From the NCBI RefSeq assembly GCF_010183535.1, contig NC_071328.1, forward strand, positions 8,432,001-8,496,000: DNA of 64,000 nucleotides, in the 5' to 3' direction. The notes beneath the pieces were generated by a model. It did not search any database, had not been told where the DNA came from, and saw only the letters and a list, made by a program, of their open reading frames with translations. Below, one piece after another: positions 13,636 through 25,862 of this stretch (positions within the stretch are counted from its first letter, which is position 1; the number at the start of each line of letters is the position of its first letter). The stretch comes from Caenorhabditis remanei. Its lineage: Eukaryota; Nematoda; Chromadorea; Rhabditida; Rhabditidae. The translations under genes were made by a program, and so were the position numbers.

Positions 13636-14080
13636 ATGAACCGAGCCCGTAAAACAAGCAGTTGTGGATGTTTTCGAAGTGCCTTCTGTCTTCTCAAACC
13701 ATCGACGTCGTCGTCTTCTGGAGAGCACGGTGACAGTGATAAAAAGTTGTTATCAGCTCAGATGAGTGCGACGAGAGATGATGATCAGGTAAGAAAACTT
13801 CTTTCTCGCTTGAATTATCGTGCTGACAGTTCCATATTCTTCCTTTTTCTAGGCGAACAGTCACCCATCTCGTCCTATAAAAGTACCACCGCTGGATTTG
13901 AACGGTGTCGAAAAAAAGAATTTCAAGACAAGAGGAGTTCGACGGAGAACTTCAGAAGGTGGTGGAAGAGGACAGCATCTTGCTGAAGTCGTTTGTGAGT
14001 TACATCGTCGTAACGGCTGGGGTGCCTTCGGTGCATTTTGCGAGGGGACGGTTAAGCTGGAAAACTCGTCTGTCTGGTAA
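13636..14080 (+). CDS. Small predicted protein of unknown function, two exons
   Basis: Exon 1 (13636-13788) starts four bases after a TTTTACAG acceptor, which suits spliced-leader addition; exon 2 starts at 13853 after TTTTCTAG. The joined frame gives 126 residues: a Cys/Ser-rich N-terminus (SSCGCFRSAFCLLKP), a serine run, then a basic stretch (RGVRRRTSEGGGRGQ) and a short Trp-containing end. A poly-A signal AATAAA follows at about 14163. Oddly, a second frame in exon 2 is also open, from about 13905 to 14141, with a protein-like composition (SRQEEFDGELQKVVEED). It could be read if the A-run at about 13911 differed by one base, or through another splice. So either the C-terminus given here or the alternative may be the real one. 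It could also be an upstream exon pair of pde-1, although the stop codons and poly-A signal argue for a separate gene. Confidence 0.45.
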
Positions 14081-14141
14081 AACAACATTTAGTGTTCTTG
14101 TTGGTTCCATTATCACCAAAGAGTTCCCATCCGCGTTCTGA

Positions 14142-16001
14142 ACTGGAAAAGTTTTTCAAAAAATAAAAACAAAATACATAGACTGACATGTCTGAGACAA
14201 CTGTTTAGTTCTGAAGATCAATTGAATGTTTTTTGTTCCTCATCACTTCGTGATTTGCTCACAATCTTCTTCTTTTTTTACCCATCCACACTTCCCCTCC
14301 TATATAGTTTTCATCAAATACGCATCACTTCTTCTTCTTTTTTCCTCTTCTTCTTCTTCTAAATCCAATCAAAAAACAAGAGTCTCTTCTTCTTCTGGAG
14401 AAGAGTCGTCTCCCGACGTCTTCTTCTTCTTCTTCTGAAGACGTGTCGTAAGTCAATCAGAGACAACTCTTCACATACATCCAATATCACTTCTTCTTCT
14501 TCTTCGTCTCCAGAAGACGTCGTCTCGTTTCTTGACAAAATGTTAAGAATAGACAGAAGTAGAGGGTGGTGGGCGGAGTGAGAAGAAGAAGAAGAAGAAC
14601 TTGTCGTAGACGACTTCTCAGTTCTTTCTTACCATGGAGTTTTTTCAAGAGTCCCTTATTTTTTCCGTCATGTTTTGATCCTTCCTCTCACTTTTACTAA
14701 AAAGAAAACTCAAGTTGTCAACTTGAAAAATACAATGATTCTTGAATTTCGTGTAGCACGGATATCCGTTCGTATATTTGGAGACTTGTTGAGAACTTTG
14801 TGCTCAGAAAGGGGTTTTCTTTGATTTCACACCGAAATGAATTTTCTTTAGAATGTGAGGTACTTAAATAGGTCGATCAATATTTCTTAACAGTAAAAAT
14901 ACAATAAACATAGGCATAACAGGTTGAAATCCTTACAATTTGAGTACAACATTTTATCGGAACATTAACTATCCGGATTATATGGTTTCATTTGAATCCA
15001 TGATGCCGATGTAACCTGTGGAGAATCTTTCCGGGTGGGGAACTCTAGAGATGCTGAAATTTAAACATCAGAAACCAGGGTTGTCCACAACTATTTTTCT
15101 TGTGAATACATAGATATCCGGCTAATTGGAGTCTTCAAAATTTAACCTGATACTATCTTACTCATCCCACATCATAGTGTGAAGCAAGAATTACCCATAG
15201 TTTTTGTTCCAATTGCTCCGAAAAGAAATAGTTTTCCTTTTGACTTCCTCCGCTCCATAAACAGTTCCTCTTCTCATTTTCATATTTCCTACATTATCTT
15301 TTGATCTTTTTCTCGTCATTTTCTTGTCCAACTCACCAACACTCAAATATAAATATACCCTTTCCAATTCCTCTTCTTCTCAATTTTTCCCTCTCTCTCT
15401 ACTTTTGCCATTTCCCTCCGATACCACAATTAGGTTGGTATTCAGAATATCAGAAGAAGGGCGCTGTACATGCACTTTGATGTCTTTATCCCTACTTCTC
15501 TCTCGATTTAACCATAACAAAAAAGTTTTTTTTTGAAAAGATTTTTGATCGTCTCATCTTTTTTTGGATGTATATCGTTAGAATATCCTTGTTGAGAAAA
15601 TAATTCTGAAGATCACAACACAGAACACTTTTGGCCGTTCGGAACCGTTTTTTTTTTGAAAAAAAAATTTGACTACTGCTAAATAATATTTGATGAAGCA
15701 AAGAGTTACTACTGGGAATATTGAATCTAAAAACAAAAGATGGTAATGATGAGAATTAGTGCTTTTGTTTTTGAGTTGACTACACTGTTTAGTACTCATA
15801 ATTGCTCTTGTAGGAAGATGTATTTTCTCGGAATTTCTTGCATCTTTTAAAATGATTGAACTCACTTAATTAAACAGTTTGGATTGAAACTTCACTTAGA
15901 AATACATATTTAGTTTGTTCATGAACAATTTCTCATTTTTTCCCCGTTCATCATCTCTTCTTCTTACTAATTTTCGGTAGACATCTTCTTCTTTTTTCCA
16001 G
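14142..16001 (+). other. Intergenic, low-complexity TTC/GAAGAC region
   Basis: Contains dense TTC-repeat tracts (about 14265-14515) interleaved with short palindromic GACGTC-type blocks, for example GACGTCTTC near 14416 and GAAGACGTCGTCTC near 14511. No coding signal was found. The 3' part leads into the first trans-splice-like acceptor of pde-1 at 16000-16001. Confidence 0.5.
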
Positions 16002-16045
16002 ACTCGAATCTCTACAAAAAATATAAAAACTAGAAGATATTTTGA

Positions 16046-19000
16046 ATGCGTGAAAGTGTTGACAAGAAAACTCGGCAGTTACGGGATAAATATCCACCAC
16101 CCCAAATGTTTGTGTTTTCGGCGATGACGTTGCCGCCGAGCACGTCTACGGCGACAAGTGCTGAAAATGGGTTTAGAAGAGGTATTGAAGAACTGGTAGG
16201 AATGGGATGTGGAACTGTTGATTTGCGGGAGACAATTAGATGGATTAATTAACTCTTGAGCAGAGAAACGGGGAACACAACATCTGAAAAACAATTGTGA
16301 TTCTATTCTTTTAGTGGATGGACTTCAACGACCAGTCAGTCTTCTTCGGAAACAAAAAGAAGCAAATGCAGATGGAAATGATCCAGATGGCGCCACGTCA
16401 CCTTCATCATCACGAAAAAAGAGTTATGATAATGCTCCTGCATTGGAATCATTGGAAAAGTGAGTTCCGTATGAAGAAGAGTCTCTGGAAAACTGTATAA
16501 TCATTCGACGAATGTAATGATGTTTTTGGTGGAGTAAACATGTTTCTGTGAAATAAAACCCCCATTTTTATTAGAATTAATGGCTATAGAAGTAGAATAT
16601 TTTCAGAAAGCAGGACTTCTGAAAGGTTTCTTTGGCTGTTTTTTTTGGTTGGAAGCTCTAGTTTTGTCTTATTGTCTCACTCTTCACGGTCTCCTAAACG
16701 TGAAAATTTTTATTAATTTGCACGTCGTCTGCGTCTCTCACTGTGATTTTTATCTCTCGTTTTCTCTTTATAGACGTAACTTTAAGCTATCTGGTGACTT
16801 GGAAGAAGCAGGATTTTGATTGATTTTTATGAAAAGTAGATGGAGGAAGACATTCCCAGCATTTTCATATATTAAACATATCATTCTGCCGTCTATGGAG
16901 CTCATTATCTCTTGTGTAATCAAATGGAGTGTTTTGACCCATTTTCGGAGATGTAGTCTACTTTTCGTTCAAAATTGGATAGAAGACTGTTAATGAAGGC
17001 TTCCGTAAGCAGTTTGTACACCGAAACCGTTCAGAAAAACATCAGATGGATGAAAAAATTAGGAATTCAGTAGATAATACGATGATTTTCTACTGCCGAT
17101 GACCTAATTACGATGTATTTCAAAAATCGCTTGCCATGAGTTTTTAGAGAATCTGAAATTAATCAGTTTGCACCTTGAAATTTTGATTTTAGGCAAAAAC
17201 TGAAAAAGTTGATTCAAAAATTCAATTTCAGTACAAAAATACGATTTTTTCGTACTTTTTGGCAAATATCTTGAAAACAAAGTAAAAAATCAAAAAACTG
17301 GCCCCATGCGAAGTTTCTAAATTTCATTCTGATTCGAATGAGCCATAAATCGAGAATTTTCGTTGAAAAATAAAAAAGTAGATGCATATATAAGAATTAC
17401 TACTCAGTCGAAGGAACTTCTTAAAACTAGATCAACTTTTTTATTTTCCAATGAAAATTCTTGATTGACGGCTCATTAAAATCAGAATAAAATTTAGAAA
17501 CTTTGCAAGATGCCACATTTTTGAAGTTTGACCTAATTCTTGAGAAAAATCGGAAAATGTGCAGAAAATTTGCCATTTTGAACTGACATCGAAAATTGGG
17601 ATCTGCTTTTGTGGTTTTGCTCCAGGAAGATTCATTCTACTTGAATAATGATCAGATCAAGAATTTCTACAACCCCATGGAAACAGTTTTTAATCAAATG
17701 TCGTAATTAGGTATACGGTATCTCAGGTGACTGAATATTGGTTGAGAACGGAGTGTATAGGAACATAAAAAGATTTCCGGCTGGTTTTTCATAGCTAAAC
17801 GATCACTAACAACTTGTTCAACAAAATTATAGCGCATGAACAACAATTAGTCGATTACATTTCTCAAATTCGGTCAAGTTTCCCAGTTTTTCTGTTTCTC
17901 GTTCACTGGCGTCCAAAGTCTAAGTTCACATTACTATTGCATATCAAAATGTAGGGATTTTTTTCCTCTATTCGTTTTGAAAACTTCCTGTCAAGTTGAT
18001 ACTTTTCCTTGAAGCTAGAGCGTTGTAAACAATTGCCCTACTTTTTTCTCAAAAATAGCCAAGGACAATACTCAGCGTGAAAGGTCAGATGATGTGGAAA
18101 TTTATTTAGAATTTTTTACGCGCAGGAGACCGTGACTCTTTGATATTTCAACACCGTGATGTTGAAATGACGTAAGAAGTAAAGTGCGACAAAAATTCAT
18201 TGAGAAACAAGAAGAATATTAGTTATCAGAATAGTTAATTTCATTTTCTGAACTTGAAATATCAGTTCAGGTAATCAGCAATATCAATCGAGAGAGTTTG
18301 AGAAGTTGGTGTCCCTCTGCGTGGAAAAAAGTATAGTAACCATATGAGAGTCTCCCTCCAAACCAATACATCCGGTGACCATTTCAATCCAATTTCCGTT
18401 ATTTCTTTTCCATCCGTTCGCTTCTTTCCCTTCTCAATATCATAATCATTTTCTCTCTTTTCACCACCAAAATCCACTAATCTCCCTTGAATATATCACT
18501 TGTCTCTTCCATCTTCATCCACTCCGTTTCATCCGGATATCACTTATATATGAAGTGATAAATAATGATGAGCTGGCTCCGAAAAGAGATATAGAATTGC
18601 CTAGAGAGTAAGATAGAGAGAGAAAACGGCTTAACTCTCTCACATCTTTCCTCTTCATCTATATAGATAAGCCCTCCTCCTCCTCTTCTATCCACGTCTT
18701 CTTCTTCTTCATTCCCACCACTTGATCACGACGACGTCTTCATCATCCACAAACAGCTTATTTCATTCTCTCGCCACTTTTTTCGCCAAGAATTCTACTT
18801 TCATTTCAGTTGAAAGTTTATCTGTTTTTGACTGAACTATAGTTCTCTGATATCTGTCTGAAACTCACTTAAAAGCCTGAAAGATGATGATCGTCGGGGA
18901 CACGTTTGGTTTTTATCAACTTGTTCTCAGGAAGCATGCGTGCAGGTAATTTCGAAGAGTTCGCCTATTTAGCAGCTCTAATCCTAGAATTTTGTTTTTA

Positions 19001-21260
19001 AATGAAATCTTAAAAAGTAGAAAAAGATACATCTTGTTCCAATAGCAATTGAAACGTAAGTGAGATTTTTCAACCTATTTATTTCCAGACTTCGCTATAT
19101 TCTTCATCAACTAAACAGTGGTCAACTGCCTCTCGAGGATCTCAAACGAAACATCGAATATGCAGCGTTGGTACTCGAAACAGCGTATATGGATGAGACG
19201 AGGTATGTTAAATGGAAAGAAACAATGAATTATGAATGAGCTAGAAGAGGGAAAATGATGATAAGGGAATGCATTTTTCTGATGGATTTGAGTCATGAGG
19301 GAAAAAAGAGAGCAAAATATGTCAGTTCACTTGGAAAGATCTGAAAAATTGGGCTATAGAATCATTTGATTCAACATTTCCTAAAAACCTATTCAGTTTT
19401 TGCAGACGGATATGCGATGAAGACGATGACCTAGCTGAGGTCACTCCAGAAACAGTTCCAGATGAAGTTCGTGAGTGGCTTGCCGCAACATTCACTCGTC
19501 AAAATGCAGGAAAGAAACGGGATAAACCAAAGTTCAAAAGTGTTGCAAATGCAATCAGAACTGGAATATTCTTTGAGAAACTTTTCCGCAAACAACAAGT
19601 TGTTCAATGCCCAATTCCACCAGAAATCGCTGAACTAATGAAGGAAGTATGCACGTGGTCGTTCAGTCCATTCCAACTCAATGAAGTTTCGGAAGGTCAT
19701 GCGTTGAAATACGTTGGATTTGAGTTATTCAATCGATATGGTTTTATGGATAGATTCAAAGTTCCACTCTCTGCTTTGGAGAATTACTTATCCGCATTGG
19801 AAGTTGGATACTCGAAACATAACAATCCATATCATAATGTTGTTCACGCTGCTGATGTTACTCAAAGTTCACATTTCATGCTATCTCAAACTGGATTAGC
19901 GGTTAGTGTCAACTCACTCAGGCTACTTGAAATATATCTTTCGTTTTTCAGAATTCCCTCGGTGATCTCGAACTTCTTGCCGTCCTTTTCGGTGCTCTAA
20001 TCCACGATTATGAGCACACTGGACACACAAATAACTTCCATATCCAATCACAATCTCAATTCGCAATGCTTTATAATGACAGAAGTGTTCTCGAGAATCA
20101 TCACGTATCGTCTTGTTTCCGTCTAATGAAAGAAGACGATAAGAATATTCTGACTCATTTGACACGTGATGAATATAAGGAATTAAGAAATATGGTTATT
20201 GAAATTGTGTTGGCAACTGATATGTCGACTCATTTTATGCAAATCAAGACAATGAAATCAATGCTGAGCTTGCCGGAAGGGTTAGTTTAAGAGCTAGACA
20301 ATTGAAACTTGTTGAATCCCATCTTTGTTTCAGAATCGATAAAAACAAAGCTCTGTGCCTTATTGTCCACGCCTGTGATATATCTCATCCTGCTAAACCG
20401 TGGAATCTTCATGAAAGATGGACTGAAGGAGTTCTTGAAGAATTCTTCCGTCAGGGAGATCTAGAAGCTTCTATGGGTCTACCGTACTCCCCATTGTGTG
20501 ATAGACATACAGTACACGTGGCAGATTCTCAAATTGGATTCATTGATTTTATTGTGGAACCAACGATGGTTGTGTGTGGAGAATTGTTGGTTAAAATGGT
20601 GAGTGGACATCTGGACAGACAGAAACACAGACATATATTACAGGTGGAACCACTCGTTTCCCTGCCTCCGACAGACTCTTTATTCCCTCCAAGTGTCGAT
20701 GGTGGAGATGACAAATCACCATCGAATGCGTTGAGTCCACTGCCCGATCTGTTTGTTTTTGATTCTTTTTGATTCGCATGGCTATCTTTTCTCTTAATTT
20801 AGTTCAAGTACACTGTATTGGACTTCTCACAAATAGTTCGATAGAGCGCACTTTCATTTAGTTCATTCTCACAATAAGCTTTTCATTGCTAACCTGATTC
20901 AACAAAAGAACAATCGTTGACATTCAGTTCCAGACGAAACTCCTCGACTTCTCCTTCGTCAATCCGGAAAATTCCATTGAATTATGCTGGAAAATTGGAT
21001 ATTCCGACGCCATGGATGAAGTTCCTTCATGAAAATAAAGCACACTGGAAGGAGCGTGCTGCTAAAGGTAGATCAAATTGATATTTGAATTTATTGTCAA
21101 AAAACTTTGAAAACTTTCAGAGGAAGAAGAACGTAAAGTCAAAGAAGCCGCTGAGGCAGAAGCTGCGGCAAAGCAAGCGGAGGAAAACAAAGAAAACGGT
21201 GAGTTCCATTTCAAATTACAGTTTTAAAAACATACTTTTCCAGGTGTCACAGTCAACTGA
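16046..21260 (+). CDS. pde-1: Calcium/calmodulin-type cyclic nucleotide phosphodiesterase, PDE1 family
   Basis: Hydrolyses cAMP/cGMP to the 5'-monophosphates. Long form: exons 16046-16181, 16315-16459, 19089-19202, 19406-19901, 19952-20280, 20334-20598, 20644-20750, 20934-21067, 21121-21198 and 21244-21260, giving 606 residues. The start ATG lies 44 bases after an acceptor (16001), with an in-frame stop in between, so translation cannot begin further upstream on that exon. The N-terminal region before the catalytic domain has the PDE1 pattern LRYILHQLNSG and LKRNIEYAALVLETAYMDET. Catalytic domain: HNVVHAADVTQ (first metal His), then the PDE signature HDYEHTGHTNNFH, then ATDMSTHF and HACDISHPAKPW. 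The tail is WKERAAKEE plus an acidic/Ala-Lys coiled segment. The donor after 20750 (CT|gtttgt) is weak but keeps the frame and the family-typical tail; skipping it gives an early stop at 20772. A second first exon lies at 18884. Confidence 0.92.
17101..17713. repeat. Foldback (imperfect inverted-repeat) element in a pde-1 intron
   Basis: The outer ends match in inverted orientation: ACCTAATTACGA near 17102 and TCGTAATTAGGT near 17701. Inside, a longer imperfect pair of about 75 bases lies at roughly 17311-17385 and 17432-17508 (for example GAAGTTTCTAAATTTCATTC against the complement of GAATAAAATTTAGAAACTTT). No open reading frame was found. It looks like a non-autonomous transposon remnant able to form a long RNA hairpin in the pde-1 pre-mRNA. 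Confidence 0.65.
18884..18945 (+). other. pde-1: Alternative first exon of pde-1 (short isoform)
   Basis: ATG at 18884 opens 20 codons plus two bases (MMIVGDTFGFYQLVLRKHAC...), ends at a GTAATT donor and joins exon 19089 in exactly the same phase as the upstream exon 16315-16459 does. The short form would be 533 residues, lacking the Ser-rich N-terminal 93 residues of the long form. This implies a second promoter inside the 2.6 kb intron between 16460 and 19088. Confidence 0.7.
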
Positions 21261-21671
21261 AATTCTCCTCAATCAACCTTTATTCCAATTCCAATTCCAG
21301 ACACAATCTTCAAAAAACGTTCCGAAAACTGTTTCAGTCAGTATTTATTATTATTTTCGTCGATATTTTATATTGTGTATTTGTGATTTTCTACTTTATT
21401 CATATAAATTTGTGTAGATTTCTCTTCTTTTCATGTAGAGTTTGTCATTCTGAAAATCAAATGATTTTATTGCAGTTCAGGCAAGAAAAAAACATTGATA
21501 TTTGAATTTATTAAAAGAAGTACACGTAGATCTCTGAATTTTTGGAGACGATATGTGGTTCAAAACCGGTGCGAAAATAGAACAAAACTGGGTTGAAGAA
21601 ATGGATGGGAACATTTGAATTTTTGGAAAATATAGGAAGTGGTACTTATCGGATATGCGCCTTGCTCTTCA
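21261..21671. other. Convergent 3' region between pde-1 and the zinc-finger gene
   Basis: About 410 bases between convergent stop codons. It holds the 3' UTR of pde-1 on the plus strand and the 3' UTR of the minus-strand zinc-finger gene. No other feature was seen. Confidence 0.6.
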
Positions 21672-24600
21672 TCATTCGTTGTCTCTGCTGAAAAACAAAA
21701 TTGTTAGTACAGTGTCTGCATCTCTATTTTCCCTCTCTTTCCCCACAACGCTCCGACTATTCTCTTTTGATCTAATCTACCTGTTTAAACATGTTTGTTC
21801 ATATAATAGAATTTGCTGATGCCTTTATAGCTCAGTGGTAGAGAATTCATTTCGATGTTTAGATTATCGTGTTGTGGTACAAAAAAAGAATAGTTCCGGT
21901 CAGCATTATTTACTCACATATTAAACATCTGAACATGTTTTGCTCTTGGCTCTGAATGGACAGCGAGGTCTGATTGCATTTGATGTTGATGAGGCTGATG
22001 AAGATATTTATGGTTGGATGGTGGCAGTGGCGTGACACGCTTTCGTGGACTGTATGGAGTATATGGAACATATGAACGATGGTCGATCACACTTTTAAAA
22101 ATGCGCGGTTTCAGATCTGATACACGTTTAATGGTTTTCTCAGTCTGTAAAAATTTAGATGAGCGTATTATGTCTCAAAACGTTTCTTTTCTATGTGACC
22201 CAATTACCGTAAATACTGTATTAAAACGGCACCAGTAATAGATCGGAACCTATATTATAACGGCACCCATCTATACTCAGAACTCATGAAGATGATTATC
22301 CCGGTGTTTTTTCTTGATTCTGATTAGAAGCAGCGAGATTAGTAATTTCTAGATCATCAAATAGAACGTCCAAAAAAGTGTTTCCGTTTAACTTTAATGA
22401 GTTTCTGAAACCACAAAATTTATCTCGGAGGAAGTTGAAAACTATAACGGCATGTCGTTATAATACTGTATTTTCGGTATTCATTTCGCTCACCCATTGT
22501 TCTTTTTTCTTCTGCGCAATAACTGCTTCAGCATACCAGAGAACTTTTTCTGTGTTCGTCATATTTATTATTTGAGAGTTGAGTTCTCGTCCAGTAATTA
22601 TTTTCGGCGGCATATCTTTCTTTAAAGAAATGCATGTAGAACCGGAATTGAGAGTGAATCATTTTCGGAAAACCCGAAAGAGGGATTTCCGACTTAAAAA
22701 TCATCAAACATAGTAGAAAATATAAAAATAAATTACAATTCATACATACATGAAATTAGGGCAACAACGCAGTTCAATAATGACAAAACTGAATTAAATA
22801 AAGTGGAAGAGGTAGTTTCATCACAATAATACAAACAACTCGAAATAATAGAATATAGTGAGTTTCAAAAAGGAGCTCTGACCAGAGACGTCGACAATTC
22901 TGGAAGAGGATCTCGAAGAAGTTGCATTTCAGTGAGATATTGTAGCAGAGTTTGTTTGGACACACGCTCGTTTTTGTAGAGACTGAAAACAATTCATGCG
23001 ATTTATTAGAACGGAAAAATTGTTCTGAAATTCCCCAGGAAAGCGAGCTCCAAAGTGATATAATTTAACAGCCATTTGGATCTATGAAAATCAGACTTGT
23101 CACGGGCCGGGCCGGGCCGGGCCAAAATTAGGAAAAATCTCGGCCCGGCCCGGCCGCCCGGCCCGGCCCGCTCGGCCCGTTTTGAAACATTTTTCCAAAA
23201 CATTTGTTGTTTTTGAACTTTTTTTTGGAAATTTTTTGAACTTTTTTCCGGGCCGGGCCAAGAGAAATTTCGGCCCGGCCCGGGCCGGCCCGATTTTTGA
23301 CAAGTCTGATGAAAATACGTACTATGCGAAATTATGCTCATGATTATTCACTCACGTATGATAGAATTGAATGAACTGCTCGTGTTGATTGTTGTGCATA
23401 TAATCACAGAATCCATTATCTTTCCTATAATCCAGGCAAACGACACAATAGTTTCCGTTCGATTGATTCTTCTTTCGAAGTGTTTTCCGAACGGTAAGCT
23501 CGTCTCCTATTGCTCTCGCCATTTCACCGACGGTAGTAAATGAAGTACACAAGCGTATTTCTGGTTGGGGAATATGGGAAGCAGACTAAAAAAGTATATT
23601 ATTTCAGAATAAAGTTGTGAAGACACATAAGAACATATTTGTATAAAAGGAAACTTATTTTCAGAATAAAAAACTTGAAATTCACCTCTTCTGAAAAATC
23701 TGTGTTGACCAGACATGGATGTCTGGAAATACAGAAGCCAAAAGGAAAACTCACTCTCGCCAGTGCCCATGGTATCTTATCTCCACTTTGATCAACCCTA
23801 TCCCCAATTCTCTTCGTTTTTTTCGACGATTCGCCAACTGGTGCTCTTTCTGGTGTCATATTCGCCAAGTTCATCTAAAATATCGACTGTATGGTTTTTC
23901 GCAAACCATGGCTCAGTTTTCAACGCTGATAAACGATACAAATAATTATTCAGTAAACTGGATATCCACACCCGTTTTTAGTCAACTTCTTGAAAATATC
24001 TGAACTGAGACTAAGAAATACTACAGTCAGATTGTGGTCCAGCCGGGATTGGAATCAAAAGATAACACCCTCGGACTTACATCAACTTCTTCTTCCCCGT
24101 CATAATCATATTGTCGTTTTTTCGTTCTACCACTCGTTCCTTCTTCTAGTTCTTGGCTGATTTCTGAAGCGACCGTTGAAACGGCTGACATTGGTTGCTC
24201 ATTAATGATGATTTCCTCATCATCATCATAAAATTGTAAACTATTTGGTTTTCGGTCCACCGGGGCATCAGGATTATGAGGATTAGGAAATAACTTCTTC
24301 AGAGAATTTGTGATTGGAGGGAAATGTTGCTGAAAACAAATAAATTATGGAAACTTCCAAGATCATCGATATACTACGAGCTCTCCTACAGATATTGTAG
24401 GAATTAATAAAGTGAGACCTGCGTGACCTCGGACTCGATACATCGATTTAATTTTGAGCCCCGCCCTCAAAACAGGAAAGCCGATGAACGATGTTCGCCC
24501 CTGCTATCTGAAGTTGTTTCTACCGCTCCCATTCCATAAAAATGACTGGTTCAGCTCAAGTTTCGGGTCGATGTTTGAAAAATTTCAAGTTCGCAATCAC

Positions 24601-25205
24601 CAGGAGTGACTTTGTTACATTTCCACAATACGATATTTCCTGCTTGGTCGTCTTAATTGGATCATTCAACTCACAAGTGTTTGAATGCTGTCATGTGTCG
24701 ATACCGCCCAACTCGTCGAATGAGGGAATTGTCGTAATGGTGTAGTCGACACGGTAGGAGTTATTTGTCGTACTTCTATGTTTTTCTTTAAAAAAAAGAA
24801 TTTTCAGATTGGTCTTCTGTTGTTTTTTGTGCCTTACTTACAGGAGTTTTAGGAGGTGTTTCTGCAACGTCTCTCTTCGGTTCAACCGTCGCATGATCCA
24901 CATCGCCAAATTGAATTTTCATATGTTTTATATGATTGATCAGTACGTGCTGATTCATATCGACTCCTGTGGAAAACCAACTGTCGCAATTTTCCCAGCC
25001 ACATTTTATCTGAAAACTTACTACTTGGAAGTGTGAAACATCGAACGGGGAAAGAATTCAGCTTGATAGCAATCTTAAACCCGACTACAAATTTGCAATA
25101 GATGGTAATCAATTTTCTGAATTTTTTGATCAGATAGTGATGTTTCCTTCATGATGAATGGGTTTCATTCAAAAATAAGCTCACCATCTCTGGCGGTCGA
25201 GCCAT
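21672..25205 (-). CDS. C2H2 zinc-finger protein, paralog A of a tandem pair
   Basis: Nine exons on the minus strand (25205-25185, 25009-24842, 24785-24675, 24329-24081, 23874-23755, 23585-23356, 22982-22883, 22144-21918, 21687-21672) sum to 413 residues and keep phase throughout. The start MARPPEM is followed by a zinc-finger-like unit IKCGWENCDSWFSTGV ... H-x4-H. Then come disordered acidic and Ser/Thr-rich segments (DDDEEIIINEQ, a basic TKKRQYDYDGEEE stretch) and a second Cys/His cluster (NYCVVCLDYRKDNGFCDYMH...H). The C-terminal part is basic with His/Gln-rich text. This layout suggests a nuclear DNA- or chromatin-binding protein, but I do not recognise an ortholog. The acceptor before 24785 (TTTTAAAG) is poor yet is the one that keeps the frame. 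A hAT-like element occupies the intron 22983-23355. The first two exons closely match those of the gene at 25863-26892, so the pair arose by tandem duplication. Confidence 0.75.
23092..23308. mobile_element. Small hAT-like non-autonomous element (MITE), GGCCCG-rich
   Basis: The termini are CAGACTTGTCA and its exact complement TGACAAGTCTG, flanked by a perfect 8-base direct repeat ATGAAAAT (23084-23091 and 23309-23316). The 8-base target duplication and the CA..TG ends fit the hAT superfamily. Just inside each end lies a (GGCCGGGCC)n-type GC-rich block; the centre is T-rich. It is 217 bases long and carries no coding capacity. It sits in an intron of the zinc-finger gene and shares termini with the element at 37603-38610. 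Confidence 0.8.
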
Positions 25206-25862
25206 TTTGGAGTCTGCCTGGAAACGAAACTGAATTGAGTTCCCACAAATATAGATATAGAAAATATTTATCAGACTTCCAGCCAAGCCAGAAATACAGA
25301 TATAAAAAGAACTTCTGCAACGATAATTTCGAACAATTTTATTGCATAATCTGAAGTCTACATCATCGTATATAAGATTCGGTGAAAAGGCAAACATACT
25401 GTCACCGTCGAACGAACTTTTAGAATACAATTTCTAAATGTGAATAACTGAATCATAATTATATGATATAAATAACATAGCTGTTAAAAAAATATTCTTG
25501 AAAATAAAGATATAAATAGCAGATATTAAAGCAAGTATTTAGAATTGAAAAACCGGTAGATGGAAAGCTCGTATGACAAACTATTTGGAAAAACTGTTTG
25601 AGCAATTTGAATGGTACAATCAGTTACTACTTTGAAAGTGGGAAAGAAAAGAAGTTGATAGAAATGGGCTGCCTGAGAAGCCAAAAAATTGTACAGAAAA
25701 AAGAACTTTAGCGATGGAGAGGTTAATTGATGATGGACTGGAAATTTTTTGATTTTTGATGATTCCTGATAAAATACTTGTAAATTTTCTTGTAAAAATG
25801 AGTGGCACGTTCACAGAGCAGAACAGAAAAGTGATAAAATTAAGAAAAAAAAGAGAAAGACG

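Noticed and set aside
13970..14060. Weak Bcl-2 BH1/BH2-like look of NGWGAFGAFCEG in the small gene at 13.6 kb
   Set aside because: The match is a few residues only and no other BH region is present.
21820..21910. tRNA-like 5' half (GCCTTTATAGCTCAGTGGTAGAG) on the plus strand
   Set aside because: The D-arm and A-box look good, but there is no B-box or complementary acceptor strand downstream; probably a tRNA fragment, not a gene.
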